A DNA stretch of 64,000 nucleotides from Acanthosoma haemorrhoidale (lineage: Eukaryota; Arthropoda; Insecta; Hemiptera; Acanthosomatidae): positions 1,742,745-1,806,744 of the forward strand of contig CAKNEZ010000002.1 in assembly GCA_930367205.1 (NCBI GenBank). Reading direction: 5' to 3'. The number at the start of each line of letters is the position of its first letter. Within the stretch, counting starts at the first letter, position 1. The notes under the pieces were generated by a model that had not been told where the DNA came from, did no database searches, and saw only the letters and a list, made by a program, of their open reading frames with translations. Of the stretch, positions 40,760 to 52,385 are shown one piece after another. A program made the translations under genes and the position numbers.

Positions 40760-42628
40760 ATGGCCGAAGAAGAAACCAAAAGTTTAGTCGGTACTTTGAG
40801 AGAATTTACACTCGATAAAGATTGGGGCATCGCCAAGTCGAGAACACAAAATTTCTTTATTGCCAACGGGATAAAGATTGACGAGAGAAAGAGGGCTCTT
40901 CTGTTAAATTCGTTGGATGACTCAGCGAATAAACTGATTTCCAACCTGGCGGTTCCCAAGAAACCGGAGGATAACACGTATGTTGAATTAGTTAAATTAT
41001 TTGATTCACATTTTTTGGGTGAGGAATCAGTTTTTGCCGCCAGATACAAATTTTATAACGCCACGAAAGAACCTACGGAAACGGTTAACGACTGGATTGC
41101 CAGACTGCGGTCATTGGCAGCTAACTGTGCTTTTGGAGCTCGATTCGACGGAAATTTGTTAGATCGTTTTGTTGTCGGCATGAACAAAGGGCCGATTAGA
41201 GATCGTTTATTCGAGGAGGATGCGGAAAAGGCCCAGTGGGACAATGTAGTCAAGATAGCAACATCGAAAGAAGCTTCTTCCACAAATTATGATTTAAATG
41301 AGTTTTCATGTAGTGGTCCAATCAAAAAAGAGCCCGTAAATTATGTTAGAGCACAAAAAACACCAAATCAACAGGTAAATACCAATCTTTGTAAAGTTTG
41401 TGGGGCGACATGGCATGATGCAAATAAATGTCGATTCAAAGATTATAAATGTAAAGTTTGCAAAATAAAGGGGCATTTACAAAAAGTTTGCCCAAATAAA
41501 ATCAAGTTACCTGCTCCAGATAAGAAGACCGGCAAAACTGAACAAACACATTTCGTCCAGGAAAACTCAGATGAAGAATATCTTTATAAAATACTTGAAG
41601 GTAGCGCAAGTGAGTATCAAATTGAAATTAAGCTAAATTCCGAGGTTATTTGTTTTGATGTTGATACTGGGTGCCATAGCACTATTGTTCCGAGAAAATT
41701 ATTTCATGAACAATTCCCTCAGGTCACCCCAATTCCATGTAAAAAGACCTTTACTACATATCTCAAAGAAAAAATCACTCCGGTGGGCTATGTCACAGTG
41801 GACGTAGAATATCAAGATAGAAAGGTGCCAAATTTGATATTTTATGTGGTTGAAACAGAGGGACCACCGTTGTTGGGTAGATCGTGGTGCAAAGCTCTGG
41901 GATTCAGCATTTTTGCTGAAGATTCAGCCCACTCAATTTTTTATCAAAAGGTGGAACATGGCATTGAGGCAGAAAAGTTGGAGGAGGAACTCAAGAGTTT
42001 GTATCCAGAGGTTTTTACGGAAAAACTTTGCAAATATAACAAAGGACAAATCAAATTAGATCTTTTACCGGAAGTCAAACCAAAATTTATAAAACAAAGG
42101 CCGGTACCGTACGCCATAAGACACAAGGTTGATCAGGAAATTGACCGCCTGGTGCAGGAAGGAATTTTGGAGCCCATTGAGTATAGTGATTTTGGTTCCC
42201 CTATTGTTCCAGTTATGAAGCGAAATGGCCAAACTAGGATTTGTGGAGATTATAAATTGACCCTCAACCCTTGCTTGAAAATGGATCCTTATCCGTTGCC
42301 AAGAATTGAAGATTTGTTCCAGAGATTGGGGGGGAATATGGTTTGGGCCAAAATGGATTTGAGCCATGCTTACCAACAGTGTGAGTTGGATCTCGAATCG
42401 CGCAAACTGGTAGCTATCACCACGCAGAAAGGCTTATTCCAATATACCCGTATGCCCTATGGTATTTGTGTTGGACCTTCCAAATTTCAGAAATTGGTAG
42501 ACAATGTGTTAGCAGGAACTGAGGGGGTGGTAGCCCTACTGGATGATGTTGTGGTTGGAGCACCGGATTTTGGGACATTAAGAAAACGAGTCATAGAGGT
42601 TCTTGAAAGATTCAAGAAAGCGGGGTGA
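40760..42628 (+). pseudogene. Gypsy gag-protease-reverse transcriptase, ends at premature stop
   Basis: A continuous gag-pol frame of 622 codons from the first ATG. Gag capsid region: about residues 1-195. Zinc knuckles at 211-224 and 231-244 (both CX2CX4HX4C) bind the element RNA. The aspartic protease motif DTG is at 302-304. The reverse transcriptase runs from about 450 to the end. The catalytic pair is present (42542-42547), but the residue two positions before it, usually Tyr or Phe, is Leu (LLDD). A TGA at 42626-42628 cuts the frame in the middle of the polymerase; the same frame continues beyond it. The frame also extends upstream to 40712 without an ATG. The stop and the active-site change together suggest an inactive polymerase. 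Confidence 0.9.
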
Positions 42629-43813
42629 ACCCTTTCTGCAAAAAAGTGCGAATTTGGAAAAACATCCATTGAATATCTTGGATTCAGAATTGACGCTTCA
42701 GGTTTGCATTCGACTGATGAGAAAATAAAATCTATAGTAATGGCACCAAATCCTAAAAATATTAAAGAGCTGCAAGCTTTTTTGGGGTTTGTGAACTATC
42801 TGGCGAGATTTCTACCGGCACTGTCATCGACCCTCCACCCTCTTCACCAGCTTCTGAAGAAAAACATTCGATGGGATTGGAATGCCAGTTGTCAAACCGC
42901 TTTCACAAAAATCAAAAGGATAGTCGAGGAAAATCGCTCTTTAGCACATTATAATCCAGATTTGCCTATCAAGTTAACCGTTGATGGTTCGGACCAAGGC
43001 CTGGGAGCTATAATTTCACAAGTCTATCCAAATGGAGAAGAAAAGCCGTTAGCTTTTGCTAGCAGAACGTTGACTATAGCGGAAACGAAGTATAGTCAAT
43101 TGCATAAGGAAGGCGCTTCATTGGTGTTTGGTGTGAAAAAGTTCCATTTGTATCTTTTTGGAAGGAAATGGATATTGGCTAATGACAATCGACCCTTGTT
43201 ATCAATTTTTGGACCAAAAAAGGGAGTGCCAATTTGTGCGGCAAACCGTTTGCAACGTTGGGCGCTACTTCTAGCAAATTATAACTATGACGTGGAATGG
43301 GTGCAGTCAAATAAAAACAGCGCAGATTGGTTATCGAGAGCACCACTAAAGACTGATCCGGAAATAGGAGAAAGTTTGGACCCAGCGCTGTTTTACGTAT
43401 TCGAAGAAAACGAAACTCTACCTCTACAGTATAAAGACATCTTGTTGTGGACAAAGAAAGATGGCATCCTGAAGAAAATATCAACGTATCTGAAAATTGG
43501 ATGGCCTCATACCATCCCGCAAGAACTCCTCCCGTTTTCTCTTCGCCGTGATGAGCTCCATGAAGAGGAAGGGGTACTCCTATGGGGAAATCGAGTGATT
43601 GTGCCGACAAAACTTCGATCCTCAGTGCTTCACGAATTGCATGAGACACACATGGGGATAGTGAAAAGCAAGGCAATAGCACGATCATATGTGTGGTGGC
43701 CAAAAATTGATGCGGATATAGAGGATACGGTGAAGTCTTGCATACCCGGGTTAAAGGAAGAGTTATCAAATGCTTGGGTCCCAGAAGAAGAAGAGTTTAC
43801 ATCCCTGATATAG
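42629..43813 (+). pseudogene. Gypsy pol, RT end, RNase H and start of integrase
   Basis: Same frame as the upstream part, beyond the TGA. It holds the end of the reverse transcriptase (ECLG-like YLGF motif), then the RNase H domain with the expected acidic residues (VDGSD, HKEGA, ANDNRP, SADWLS), then the integrase zinc-finger start with a His-His pair followed by WWPKID. Only the first Cys of the HHCC finger is present (KSC, ending at about 43740). After that Cys the frame runs into unrelated codons and stops at 43813, because the integrase core is missing. Confidence 0.88.
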
Positions 43814-44157
43814 ATAAGACATGGATACGTCACATAGATCAACTCAGAATATCTTTACAAGGGCCTAACAGACCGGAAGACAACATGGATACTCCGGAAT
43901 ACAACAACTCATCGGACAGCGATGAATCATCTGATTGGCTGGGACGGCCTACTCCCTCACCAAAGAAAAAAGTTACAAGTCAGGACACCGAGTCAGTACC
44001 AGTGCAGCAAAGTCCAGCTGAACAACCGAATGATCAGCAGGCTAAACCAGGGACCAGTACGTCAAAGGACAAGGCCAGGTCTCCACTCTCTGTTGAATCA
44101 GGGGGGCGACCTCAGCGCAATCGAACTGCTCCTCGCCATCTAATTGAGGAGCTGTAA
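43741..44157 (+). pseudogene. Gypsy integrase C-terminal remnant
   Basis: In a different frame from the preceding part: a short basic segment, the conserved TWIRHIDQLR motif found at the end of integrases of this group, then a Ser/Pro/Gln-rich tail ending in a PQRNRTAPRHL-like motif. The catalytic DDE core between the zinc finger and this tail is absent, so several hundred base pairs (probably 0.7-1 kb) have been deleted, with a frameshift at the joint near 43740. Confidence 0.85.
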
Positions 44158-44272
44158 TGTCTAATTAATGAGCTTTAATGTCTTATTGAAAAAAGAAAAA
44201 AAAAAAAGGTTTCTTGTTAAAATTGTTTCTTGTATTGTTTTTGTAGAATTTATTTTAATAGAGGGGGAAAGA
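44158..44272 (+). other. Gypsy 3' untranslated region and polypurine tract
   Basis: Contains an A-rich run (about 44190-44208) and the polypurine tract GAGGGGGAAAGA at 44261-44272 directly before the 3' LTR, where plus-strand DNA synthesis would be primed. Confidence 0.85.
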
Positions 44273-44458
44273 TGTTGGATATTGAGAGTTAAATTGTGTT
44301 GTGTTGTCCAACCTGAGGGATAACAGTGTTGGATCCTCTACGTTTTGTTATTATGATTAATTAAGAATGTTGTTTATGAACATGTACCTTGTGTATAAAA
44401 GTAAAATAAACGTGTGTTATTAATTCAACAAATGTTTCATTGTAACGAAATCCTTTAG
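44273..44458 (+). repeat. Gypsy 3' LTR
   Basis: 186 bp with TATAAAAG at 44394-44401. It differs from the 5' LTR at three places near its start and two near its end, and is identical over the middle. The differences at the ends could be separate mutations or strain differences from template switching. Confidence 0.93.
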
Positions 44459-44475
44459 TTTCCATATTGGTTGTT

Positions 44476-44594
44476 AATAAAGATTATGACGTCAGTGAGT
44501 GTAGGGGGAGGAGCTAGTGTGGTGGGGGCCCATCCCGACTTCTTCTAGCCACCTGGTGGGGGTCCTACCCCACCATAGCGGACCGGCTATATAA
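44476..44594 (+). promoter_or_regulatory. Poly(A)/CRE/TATA module entering U14, with insertion
   Basis: AATAAA 44476-44481, CRE 44487-44494, the G-run split by an A (G5-A-G2), TATATAA 44588-44594. The CRE-to-TATA distance is 101 bp instead of about 79, owing to a hairpin-forming insertion after the E-box-like palindrome. Confidence 0.65.
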
Positions 44595-47107
44595 GCAGTG
44601 GGAGTAGACCGGATCGCCATAACGAACCGGACCCTCACTTGGAACACTACTCTCTATTCTCTCTCTGCACTGGCTTTGCAACTTTATTGAAACCATGGTC
44701 TTCTCATTCAACTACCTCTGCATCTATCTCTCCTAACCTCGCTATCTTTTAGTCCGGCGTTGTCAGACCAGACCCCAAATTTTCCTATTGGGAATCTCTG
44801 CCTTCGTCTGGCTAAAACTAGCATCTCCTTAGGAGAGACCTCTCCCTCGTGGACAATAGTTGCCCAGGCCCTACAAACTTACCTCGTAGCGTTTCCTACG
44901 GTAATCCAGTCTGCTTCTCTCCGGTTCACACTCGCATTTGGGATCCACACGGTTTTTGCCTACCCTTAGACACCGAGTGTGAATTCGTGGTCATTCCGAG
45001 AGCACATAAACTACCTATAAACCTACCCTGTACCTCTTCTCCGGAACATAGTGCTTTGTAGGGGCACACACGTTCTAAAGATCTTATAGAGTCAGATCTA
45101 AGTGAATTGATCCTGCCTGCCGATTAGGTTGGCAGCCAGGGTGAAAGACCACAGGTTCCCCAGATTTATCTCTTATTGGGCGCTCGCCGGACGGCGGCTA
45201 AGAGGTTGTGGTGACCCTAGCCTTGGCGGGCGTCTCCTCCCCACCTTGGGGATCCTCAAATCCGATAACGCCCGACCAAGCTGAAGATATACATATTTAG
45301 TCATATTGTAGAATATATAGCTCGTAAAATTCTATTTAAACCAAGTTATTCAAATGGCAAACAACATCTCTGGCTCAACACATTCATGCAATTATCCATA
45401 GAAATGGAAGTAGCATGGCCTATAGATATACTGTGGATGCCTCGTTATTATAACTCCAAAAACTGGCCAGCAATCACGCCTCGAGTCAGCTCATCGTCAC
45501 CTATTAAACCTCCATTTAGTCCGTACTGCTACTACATTGCATTAAGTTAGTCGCGGAGCCTATTCAGTTTCGAATCATTATTGCCGCGTTTAAATTTCGG
45601 GAAATCCTAAAAATTTTTATGATCTATATTGGCAATTTTATTTTAGGATAGGAGGGGGCCGTTCTCATAGCGCAATTAAAAATATCTTTTTTAAATAACT
45701 TTAAAAATTATCTAATATTGAAGTATTCAAATATCTTGTAACTATATAAATGCATTGTTGAAAAGAAAATCTCCTAGCAATACAAAAAAAAATTAATTAA
45801 TTTAGCGTTTTGCTGGCCTTGGAGAAACTACGCCCATATGATTAGCAGAATATTCCTCGTAAAGACGTAATTTAATACACTACTCATATATGAATCCACG
45901 TTTATTGGCAATGCACGAAAAGAGCTGACTGTTGTTCCTCAATCCTACTGTATTATCATATATTCCTTAGGATCGCTAAATTACTTAACATATTCAAACA
46001 CAAATGCCTGCTTAAAACCCCCCTCCAGAATCCACAATACATTCTAACCGATAGGCCGCCTTAATTCGTTTAAGACTTTATGGAACATCCATGAGAAAAG
46101 CATTCCGAACCTCTACCCAAAGAGGATCGAAGATTAATTTAACAGTAGGGCTCAACAAGGTATCGGGTGGTTTGTTTATGGAAACCACCCTTTGCCTGTT
46201 GGGCGAAGCCTAAAAGGCAACGAGTCCACGGTTGTGCCTCCTGGGCGGACATGGAAACCAACCGATATTACAAAAAGACTTATTTTTGAAAAGTTTTACA
46301 TTTTATTTAAGTAAGGTGTAAGACTGTCTAAAACCTCAAAAAAATGTGCAACATATTGTTTCATTTTTTTATGAATCCTTTGAATTATATTCATTTTACG
46401 TACATAACTTTGGTTTCTTTCAATGATAGTAAGTATTATAACAAAGTAAAGGCTGGATCAATCAGAGGAAGTGATATATCTTCCGAAAATACTTAAAGAA
46501 CATTAATATATTCAGTCCTCATTTGATATCTATACATTTGTTTTATTATTCATTAGTGATTTCTTCCTGGAATACATTTAATTTTTCTACCTAACGGGTC
46601 CTACAAATGTTGAGACGACTAAAGGCCCAATGTAATTGAAGTATAGTCAAAGGACCCATAGATTGTTGTTGGCAACAAAAAAAGTGAGGAATTTGGGTCA
46701 GCTTAAAATTGCCCTTCGCCAGTAAGGCTTTAGCTATACTAAAACTAAATACATCGTAATATGAGTTGGCTATCTTTTCAATTCACAATTGGCTACAGTT
46801 CATTACTAAGAAGTATGTTACTGTGGTTTTCATTGAGCAACAGCAACATTGATAAGCAATTATTTATTATAAGCAATTATCCATTGCACGCAAACGTTTT
46901 TTTTTGTCCCAGAGATCGATTACATCACCTACATTCGATAATTCACTAACTGAAACTAAAAATTCGCAATCAACAAAAAAAAAGTCTTCATTGATTCTTT
47001 ATAAGATTGTTGTGGCCACCTCTTAATTATAAATAATTAAATGTTCCCCTCTTCTCTAATCATATTATACCTGTCTATGTTTCCATATTGGTTGTTAATA
47101 AAGATTA
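44487..47107 (+). repeat. Macrosatellite unit U14 (complete, 2621 bp)
   Basis: The most diverged unit: many private leader changes, a G-rich split, a shortened GC-rich region (TAGCCTTGGCGGG), and CTG in place of ATG (45281-45283) at the 89-codon ORF. About 25 bp is missing at 45560/45561, between the tRNA-like boxes. The 62-codon ORF lies at 46761-46949. Its distal half matches the U15-U18 group. Confidence 0.95.
44555..44582 (+). repeat. Hairpin insertion in U14 promoter
   Basis: GGTGGGG (44555-44561) pairs with CCCCACC (44568-44574) around a 6-base loop. The net gain is about 22 bp just after the palindrome CCACCTGGTGG and before the TATA box. No other unit has it. Confidence 0.8.
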
Positions 47108-47196
47108 TGACGTCAGTGAGTGTAGGGGGGGGGGGAGCTAGTGCGGTGGGGGCCCATCCCGACTTCTTCTAGCCACCTGGTGGCCCGGCTATATAA
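47097..47196 (+). promoter_or_regulatory. Poly(A)/CRE/TATA module entering U15
   Basis: AATAAA 47097-47102, CRE 47108-47115, G11 (joint longest in the window), the GTGCGGTGG variant, TATATAA 47190-47196. Confidence 0.7.
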
Positions 47197-49703
47197 GCAG
47201 TGGGAGTAGACCGGATTGCCATAACGAACCGGACCGCCACTTGAAACACTACTCTCTATTCTCTCTCTGCACTGGCTTTCCAACTTTATTGAAACCGTGG
47301 TCTTCTCATTGAACTACTTCTGCATCTTTCTCTCCTTACCTCGCTATCTTTTAGTCCGGCGTTGTCAGACCAGACCCCAAATTTTCCTATTGGGAATCTC
47401 TGCCTTCGTCTGGCTAAAACTAGCATCTCCTTAGGAGAGACCTCTCCCTCGTGGACAATAGTTGCCCAGGCCCTACAAACTTACCTCGTAGCGTTTCCTA
47501 CCAGTCTGCTTTTCTCCGGTTCACACTCGCATTTGGGATCCACACGGTTTTTGCCTACCCTGAGAAACCGAGTGTGAATTCGTGGTCATTCCGAGAGCAC
47601 ATAAACTACCTATAAACCTACCCTGTACCTCTTCTCCGGAACATAGTGCTTTGTAGGGGCACACACGTTCTAAAGATCTTATAGAGTCAGATCTAAGTGA
47701 ATTGAACCTGCCTGCCGATTAGGTTGGCAGCCAGGGTGAAAGACCACAGGTTCCCCAGATTTATCTCTTATTGGGCGCTCGCCGGACGGCGGCTAAGAGG
47801 TTGTGGTGACCCTAGCCCACGGCGGGCGTCTCCTCCCCACCTTGGGGATCCTCAAATCCGATAACGCCCGACCAAGCTGAAGATATACATATTTAGTCAT
47901 ATTGTAGAATATATAGCTCGTAAAATTCTATTTAAACCAAGTTATTCAAATGGCAAACAACATCTCTGGCTCAACACATTCATGCAATTATCCATAGAAA
48001 TGGAAGTAGCATGGCCTATAGATATACTGTGGATGCCTCGTTATTATAACTCCAAAAACTGGCCAGCAATCACGCCTCGAGTCAGCTCATCGTCACCTAT
48101 TAAACCTCCATTTAGTCCGTACTGCTACTACATTGCATTAAGTTAGTCGCGGAGCCTATTCAGTTTCGAATCATTATTGCCGCGTTTAAATTTCGGGAAA
48201 TCCTAAAAATTTTTATTATCTATATTGGCAATTTTATTTTAGGATAGGAGGGGGCCGTTCTCATAGCGCAATTAAAAATATCTTTTTTAAATAACTTTAA
48301 AAATTATCTAATATTGAAGTATTCAAATATCTTGTAACTATATAAATGCATTGTTGAAAAGAAAATCTCCTAGCAATACAAAAAAAAATTAATTAATTTA
48401 GCGTTTTGCTGGCCGTGGAGAAACTACGCCCATATGATTAGCAGAATATTCCTCGTAAAGACGTAATTTAATACACTACTCATATATGAATCCACGTTTA
48501 TTGGCAATGCACGAAAAGAGCTGACTGTTGTTCCTCAATCCTACTGTATTATCATATATTCCTTAGGATCGCTAAATTACTTAACATATTCAAACACAAA
48601 TGCCTGCTTAAAACCCCCCTCCAGAATCCACAATACATTCTAACCGATAGGCCGCCTTAATTCGTTTAAGACTTTATGGAACATCCATGAGAAAAGCATT
48701 CCGAACCTCTACCCAAACAGGATCGAAGATAAATTTAACAGTAGGGCTCAACAAGGTATCGGGTGGTTTGTTTATGGAAACCACCCTTTGCCTGTTGGGC
48801 GAAGCCTAAAAGGCAACGAGTCCACGGTTGTGCCTCCTGGGCGGACATGGAAACCAACCGATATTACAAAAAGACTTATTTTTGAAAAGTTTTACATTTT
48901 ATTTAAGTAAGGTGTAAGACTGTCTAAAACCTCAAAAAAATGTGCAACATATTGTTTCATTTTTTTATGAATCCTTTGAATTATATTCATTTTACGTACA
49001 TAACTTTGGTTTCTTTCAATGATAGTAAGTATTATAACAAAGTAAAGGCTGGATCAATCAGAGGAAGTGATATATCTTCCGAAAATACTTAAAGAACATT
49101 AATATATTCAGTCCTCATTTGATATCTATACATTTGTTTTATTATTCATTAGTGATTTCTTCCTGGAATACATTTAATTTTTCTACCTAACGGGTCCTAC
49201 AAATGTTGAGACGACTAAAGGCCCAATGTAATTGAAGTATAGTCAAAGGACCCATAGATTGTTGTTGGCAACAAAAAAAGTGAGGAATTTGGGTCAGCTT
49301 AAAATTGCCCTTCGCCAGTAAGGCTTTAGCTATACTAAAACTAAATACATCGTAATATGAGTTGGCTATCTTTTCAATTCACAATTGGCTACAGTACATT
49401 ACTAAGAAGTATGTTACTGTGGTTTTCATTGAGCATCAGCAACATTGATAAGCAATTATTTATTATAAGCAATTATCCATTGCACGCAAACGTTTTTTTT
49501 TGTCCCAGAGATCGATTACATCACCTACATTCGATAATTCACTAACTGAAACTAAAAATTCGCAATCAACAAAAAAAAAGTCTTCATTGATTCTTTATAA
49601 GATTGTTGTGGCCACCTCTTAATTATAAATAATTAAATGTTCCCCTCTTCTCTAATCATATTATACCTGTCTATGTTTCCATATTGGTTGTTAATAAAGA
49701 TTA
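47108..49703 (+). repeat. Macrosatellite unit U15 (complete, 2596 bp)
   Basis: Start codon of the 89-codon ORF is CTG at 47877-47879. The roughly 25-bp deletion between the tRNA-like boxes is present. 62-codon ORF at 49357-49545 with Asn to Ile (GAGCATCAGC). Leader variants CCGCCACTTGAAAC and GGCTTTCCAAC define the subfamily. Confidence 0.97.
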
Positions 49704-49790
49704 TGACGTCAGTGAGTGTAGGGGGGGGGAGCTAGTGCGGTGGGGGCCCATCCCGACTTCTTCTAGCCACCTGGTGGCCCGGCTATATAA
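49693..49790 (+). promoter_or_regulatory. Poly(A)/CRE/TATA module entering U16
   Basis: AATAAA 49693-49698, CRE 49704-49711, G9, TATATAA 49784-49790. Confidence 0.7.
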
Positions 49791-52298
49791 GCAGTGGGAG
49801 TAGACCGGATTGCCATAACGAACCGGACCGCCACTTGAAACACTACTCTCTATTCTCTCTCTGCACTGGCTTTCCAACTTTATTGAAACCGTGGTCTTCT
49901 CATTGAACTACTTCTGCATCTTTCTCTCCTTACCTCGCTATCTTTTAGTCCGGCGTTGTCAGACCAGACCCCAAATTTTCCTATTGGGAATCTCTGCCTT
50001 CGTCTGGCTAAAACTAGCATCTCCTTAGGAGAGACCTCTCCCTCGTGGACAATAGTTGCCCAGGCCCTACAAACTTACCTCGTAGCGTTTCCTACCAGTC
50101 TGCTTTTCTCCGGTTCACACTCGCATTTGGGATCCACACGGTTTTTGCCTACCCTGAGAAACCGAGTGTGAATTCGTGGTCATTCCGAGAGCACATAAAC
50201 TACCTATAAACCTACCCTGTACCTCTTCTCCGGAACATAGTGCTTTGTAGGGGCACACACGTTCTAAAGATCTTATAGAGTCAGATCTAAGTGAATTGAA
50301 CCTGCCTGCCGATTAGGTTGGCAGCCAGGGTGAAAGACCACAGGTTCCCCAGATTTATCTCTTATTGGGCGCTCGCCGGACGGCGGCTAAGAGGTTGTGG
50401 TGACCCTAGCCCACGGCGGGCGTCTCCTCCCCACCTTGGGGATCCTCAAATCCGATAACGCCCGACCAAGCTGAAGATATACATATTTAGTCATATTGTA
50501 GAATATATAGCTCGTAAAATTCTATTTAAACCAAGTTATTCAAATGGCAAACAACATCTCTGGCTCAACACATTCATGCAATTATCCATAGAAATGGAAG
50601 TAGCATGGCCTATAGATATACTGTGGATGCCTCGTTATTATAACTCCAAAAACTGGCCAGCAATCACGCCTCGAGTCAGCTCATCGTCACCTATTAAACC
50701 TCCATTTAGTCCGTACTGCTACTACATTGCATTAAGTTAGTCGCGGAGCCTATTCAGTTTCGAATCATTATTGCCGCGTTTAAATTTCGGGAAATCCTAA
50801 AAATTTTTATGATCTATATTGGCAATTTTATTTTAGGATAGGAGGGGGCCGTTCTCATAGCGCAATTAAAAATATCTTTTTTAAATAACTTTAAAAATTA
50901 TCTAATATTGAAGTATTCAAATATCTTGTAACTATATAAATGCATTGTTGAAAAGAAAATCTCCTAGCAATACAAAAAAAAATTAATTAATTTAGCGTTT
51001 TGCTGGCCTTGGAGAAACTACGCCCATATGATTAGCAGAATATTCCTCGTAAAGACGTAATTTAATACACTACTCATATATGAATCCACGTTTATTGGCA
51101 ATGCACGAAAAGAGCTGACTGTTGTTCCTCAATCCTACTGTATTATCATATATTCCTTAGGATCGCTAAATTACTTAACATATTCAAACACAAATGCCTG
51201 CTTAAAACCCCCCTCCAGAATCCACAATACATTCTAACCGATAGGCCGCCTTAATTCGTTTAAGACTTTATGGAACATCCATGAGAAAAGCATTCCGAAC
51301 CTCTACCCAAACAGGATCGAAGATTAATTTAACAGTAGGGCTCAACAAGGTATCGGGTGGTTTGTTTATGGAAACCACCCTTTGCCTGTTGGGCGAAGCC
51401 TAAAAGGCAACGAGTCCACGGTTGTGCCTCCTGGGCGGACATGGAAACCAACCGATATTACAAAAAGACTTATTTTTGAAAAGTTTTACATTTTATTTAA
51501 GTAAGGTGTAAGACTGTCTAAAACCTCAAAAAAATGTGCAACATATTGTTTCATTTTTTTATGAATCCTTTGAATTATATTCATTTTACGTACATAACTT
51601 TGGTTTCTTTCAATGATAGTAAGTATTATAACAAAGTAAAGGCTGGATCAATCAGAGGAAGTGATATATCTTCCGAAAATACTTAAAGAACATTAATATA
51701 TTCAGTCCTCATTTGATATCTATACATTTGTTTTATTATTCATTAGTGATTTCTTCCTGGAATACATTTAATTTTTCTACCTAACGGGTCCTACAAATGT
51801 TGAGACGACTAAAGGCCCAATGTAATTGAAGTATAGTCAAAGGACCCATAGATTGTTGTTGGCAACAAAAAAAGTGAGGAATTTGGGTCAGCTTAAAATT
51901 GCCCTTCGCCAGTAAGGCTTTAGCTATACTAAAACTAAATACATCGTAATATGAGTTGGCTATCTTTTCAATTCACAATTGGCTACAGTACATTACTAAG
52001 AAGTATGTTACTGTGGTTTTCATTGAGCATCAGCAACATTGATAAGCAATTATTTATTATAAGCAATTATCCATTGCACGCAAACGTTTTTTTTTGTCCC
52101 AGAGATCGATTACATCACCTACATTCGATAATTCACTAACTGAAACTAAAAATTCGCAATCAACAAAAAAAAAAGTCTTCATTGATTCTTTATAAGATTG
52201 TTGTGGCCACCTCTTAATTATAAATAATTAAATGTTCCCCTCTTCTCTAATCATATTATACCTGTCTATGTTTCCATATTGGTTGTTAATAAAGATTA
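49704..52298 (+). repeat. Macrosatellite unit U16 (complete, 2595 bp)
   Basis: Almost identical to U15, including CTG at 50471-50473, the 25-bp deletion and GAGCATCAGC in the 62-codon ORF (51951-52139). U15 and U16 look like a recent duplicate pair. Confidence 0.97.
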
Positions 52299-52385
52299 TG
52301 ACGTCAGTGAGTGTAGGGGGGGGGAGCTAGTGCGGTGGGGGCCCATCCCGACTTCTTCTAGCCACCTGGTGGCCCGGCTATATAA
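52288..52385 (+). promoter_or_regulatory. Poly(A)/CRE/TATA module entering U17
   Basis: AATAAA 52288-52293, CRE 52299-52306, G9, TATATAA 52379-52385. Confidence 0.7.

Larger units (their letters stand above)
40421..44458 (+). mobile_element. Ty3/gypsy LTR retrotransposon, defective
   Basis: A 4038-bp element between identical-length 186-bp LTRs, in the same sense as the array. Order: LTR, tRNA-Ser primer site, gag with two zinc knuckles, protease, reverse transcriptase, RNase H, start of integrase, integrase C-terminal tail, polypurine tract, LTR. The order RT-RNase H-integrase and the 4-bp target duplication place it in Ty3/gypsy. It cannot move by itself as it stands: an in-frame stop interrupts pol and most of the integrase is deleted. 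The two LTRs differ at about five positions, all near their ends. Confidence 0.95.

Noticed and set aside
42713..42725. CTGATGAGAAA resembling a hammerhead ribozyme core
   Set aside because: It lies inside conserved pol codons, and I found no flanking stems or partner core motif. No such core occurs in the repeat units on either strand.
43179..43769. Minus-strand frame of 196 codons in the gypsy RNase H/integrase region
   Set aside because: Shadow of the plus-strand pol frame.
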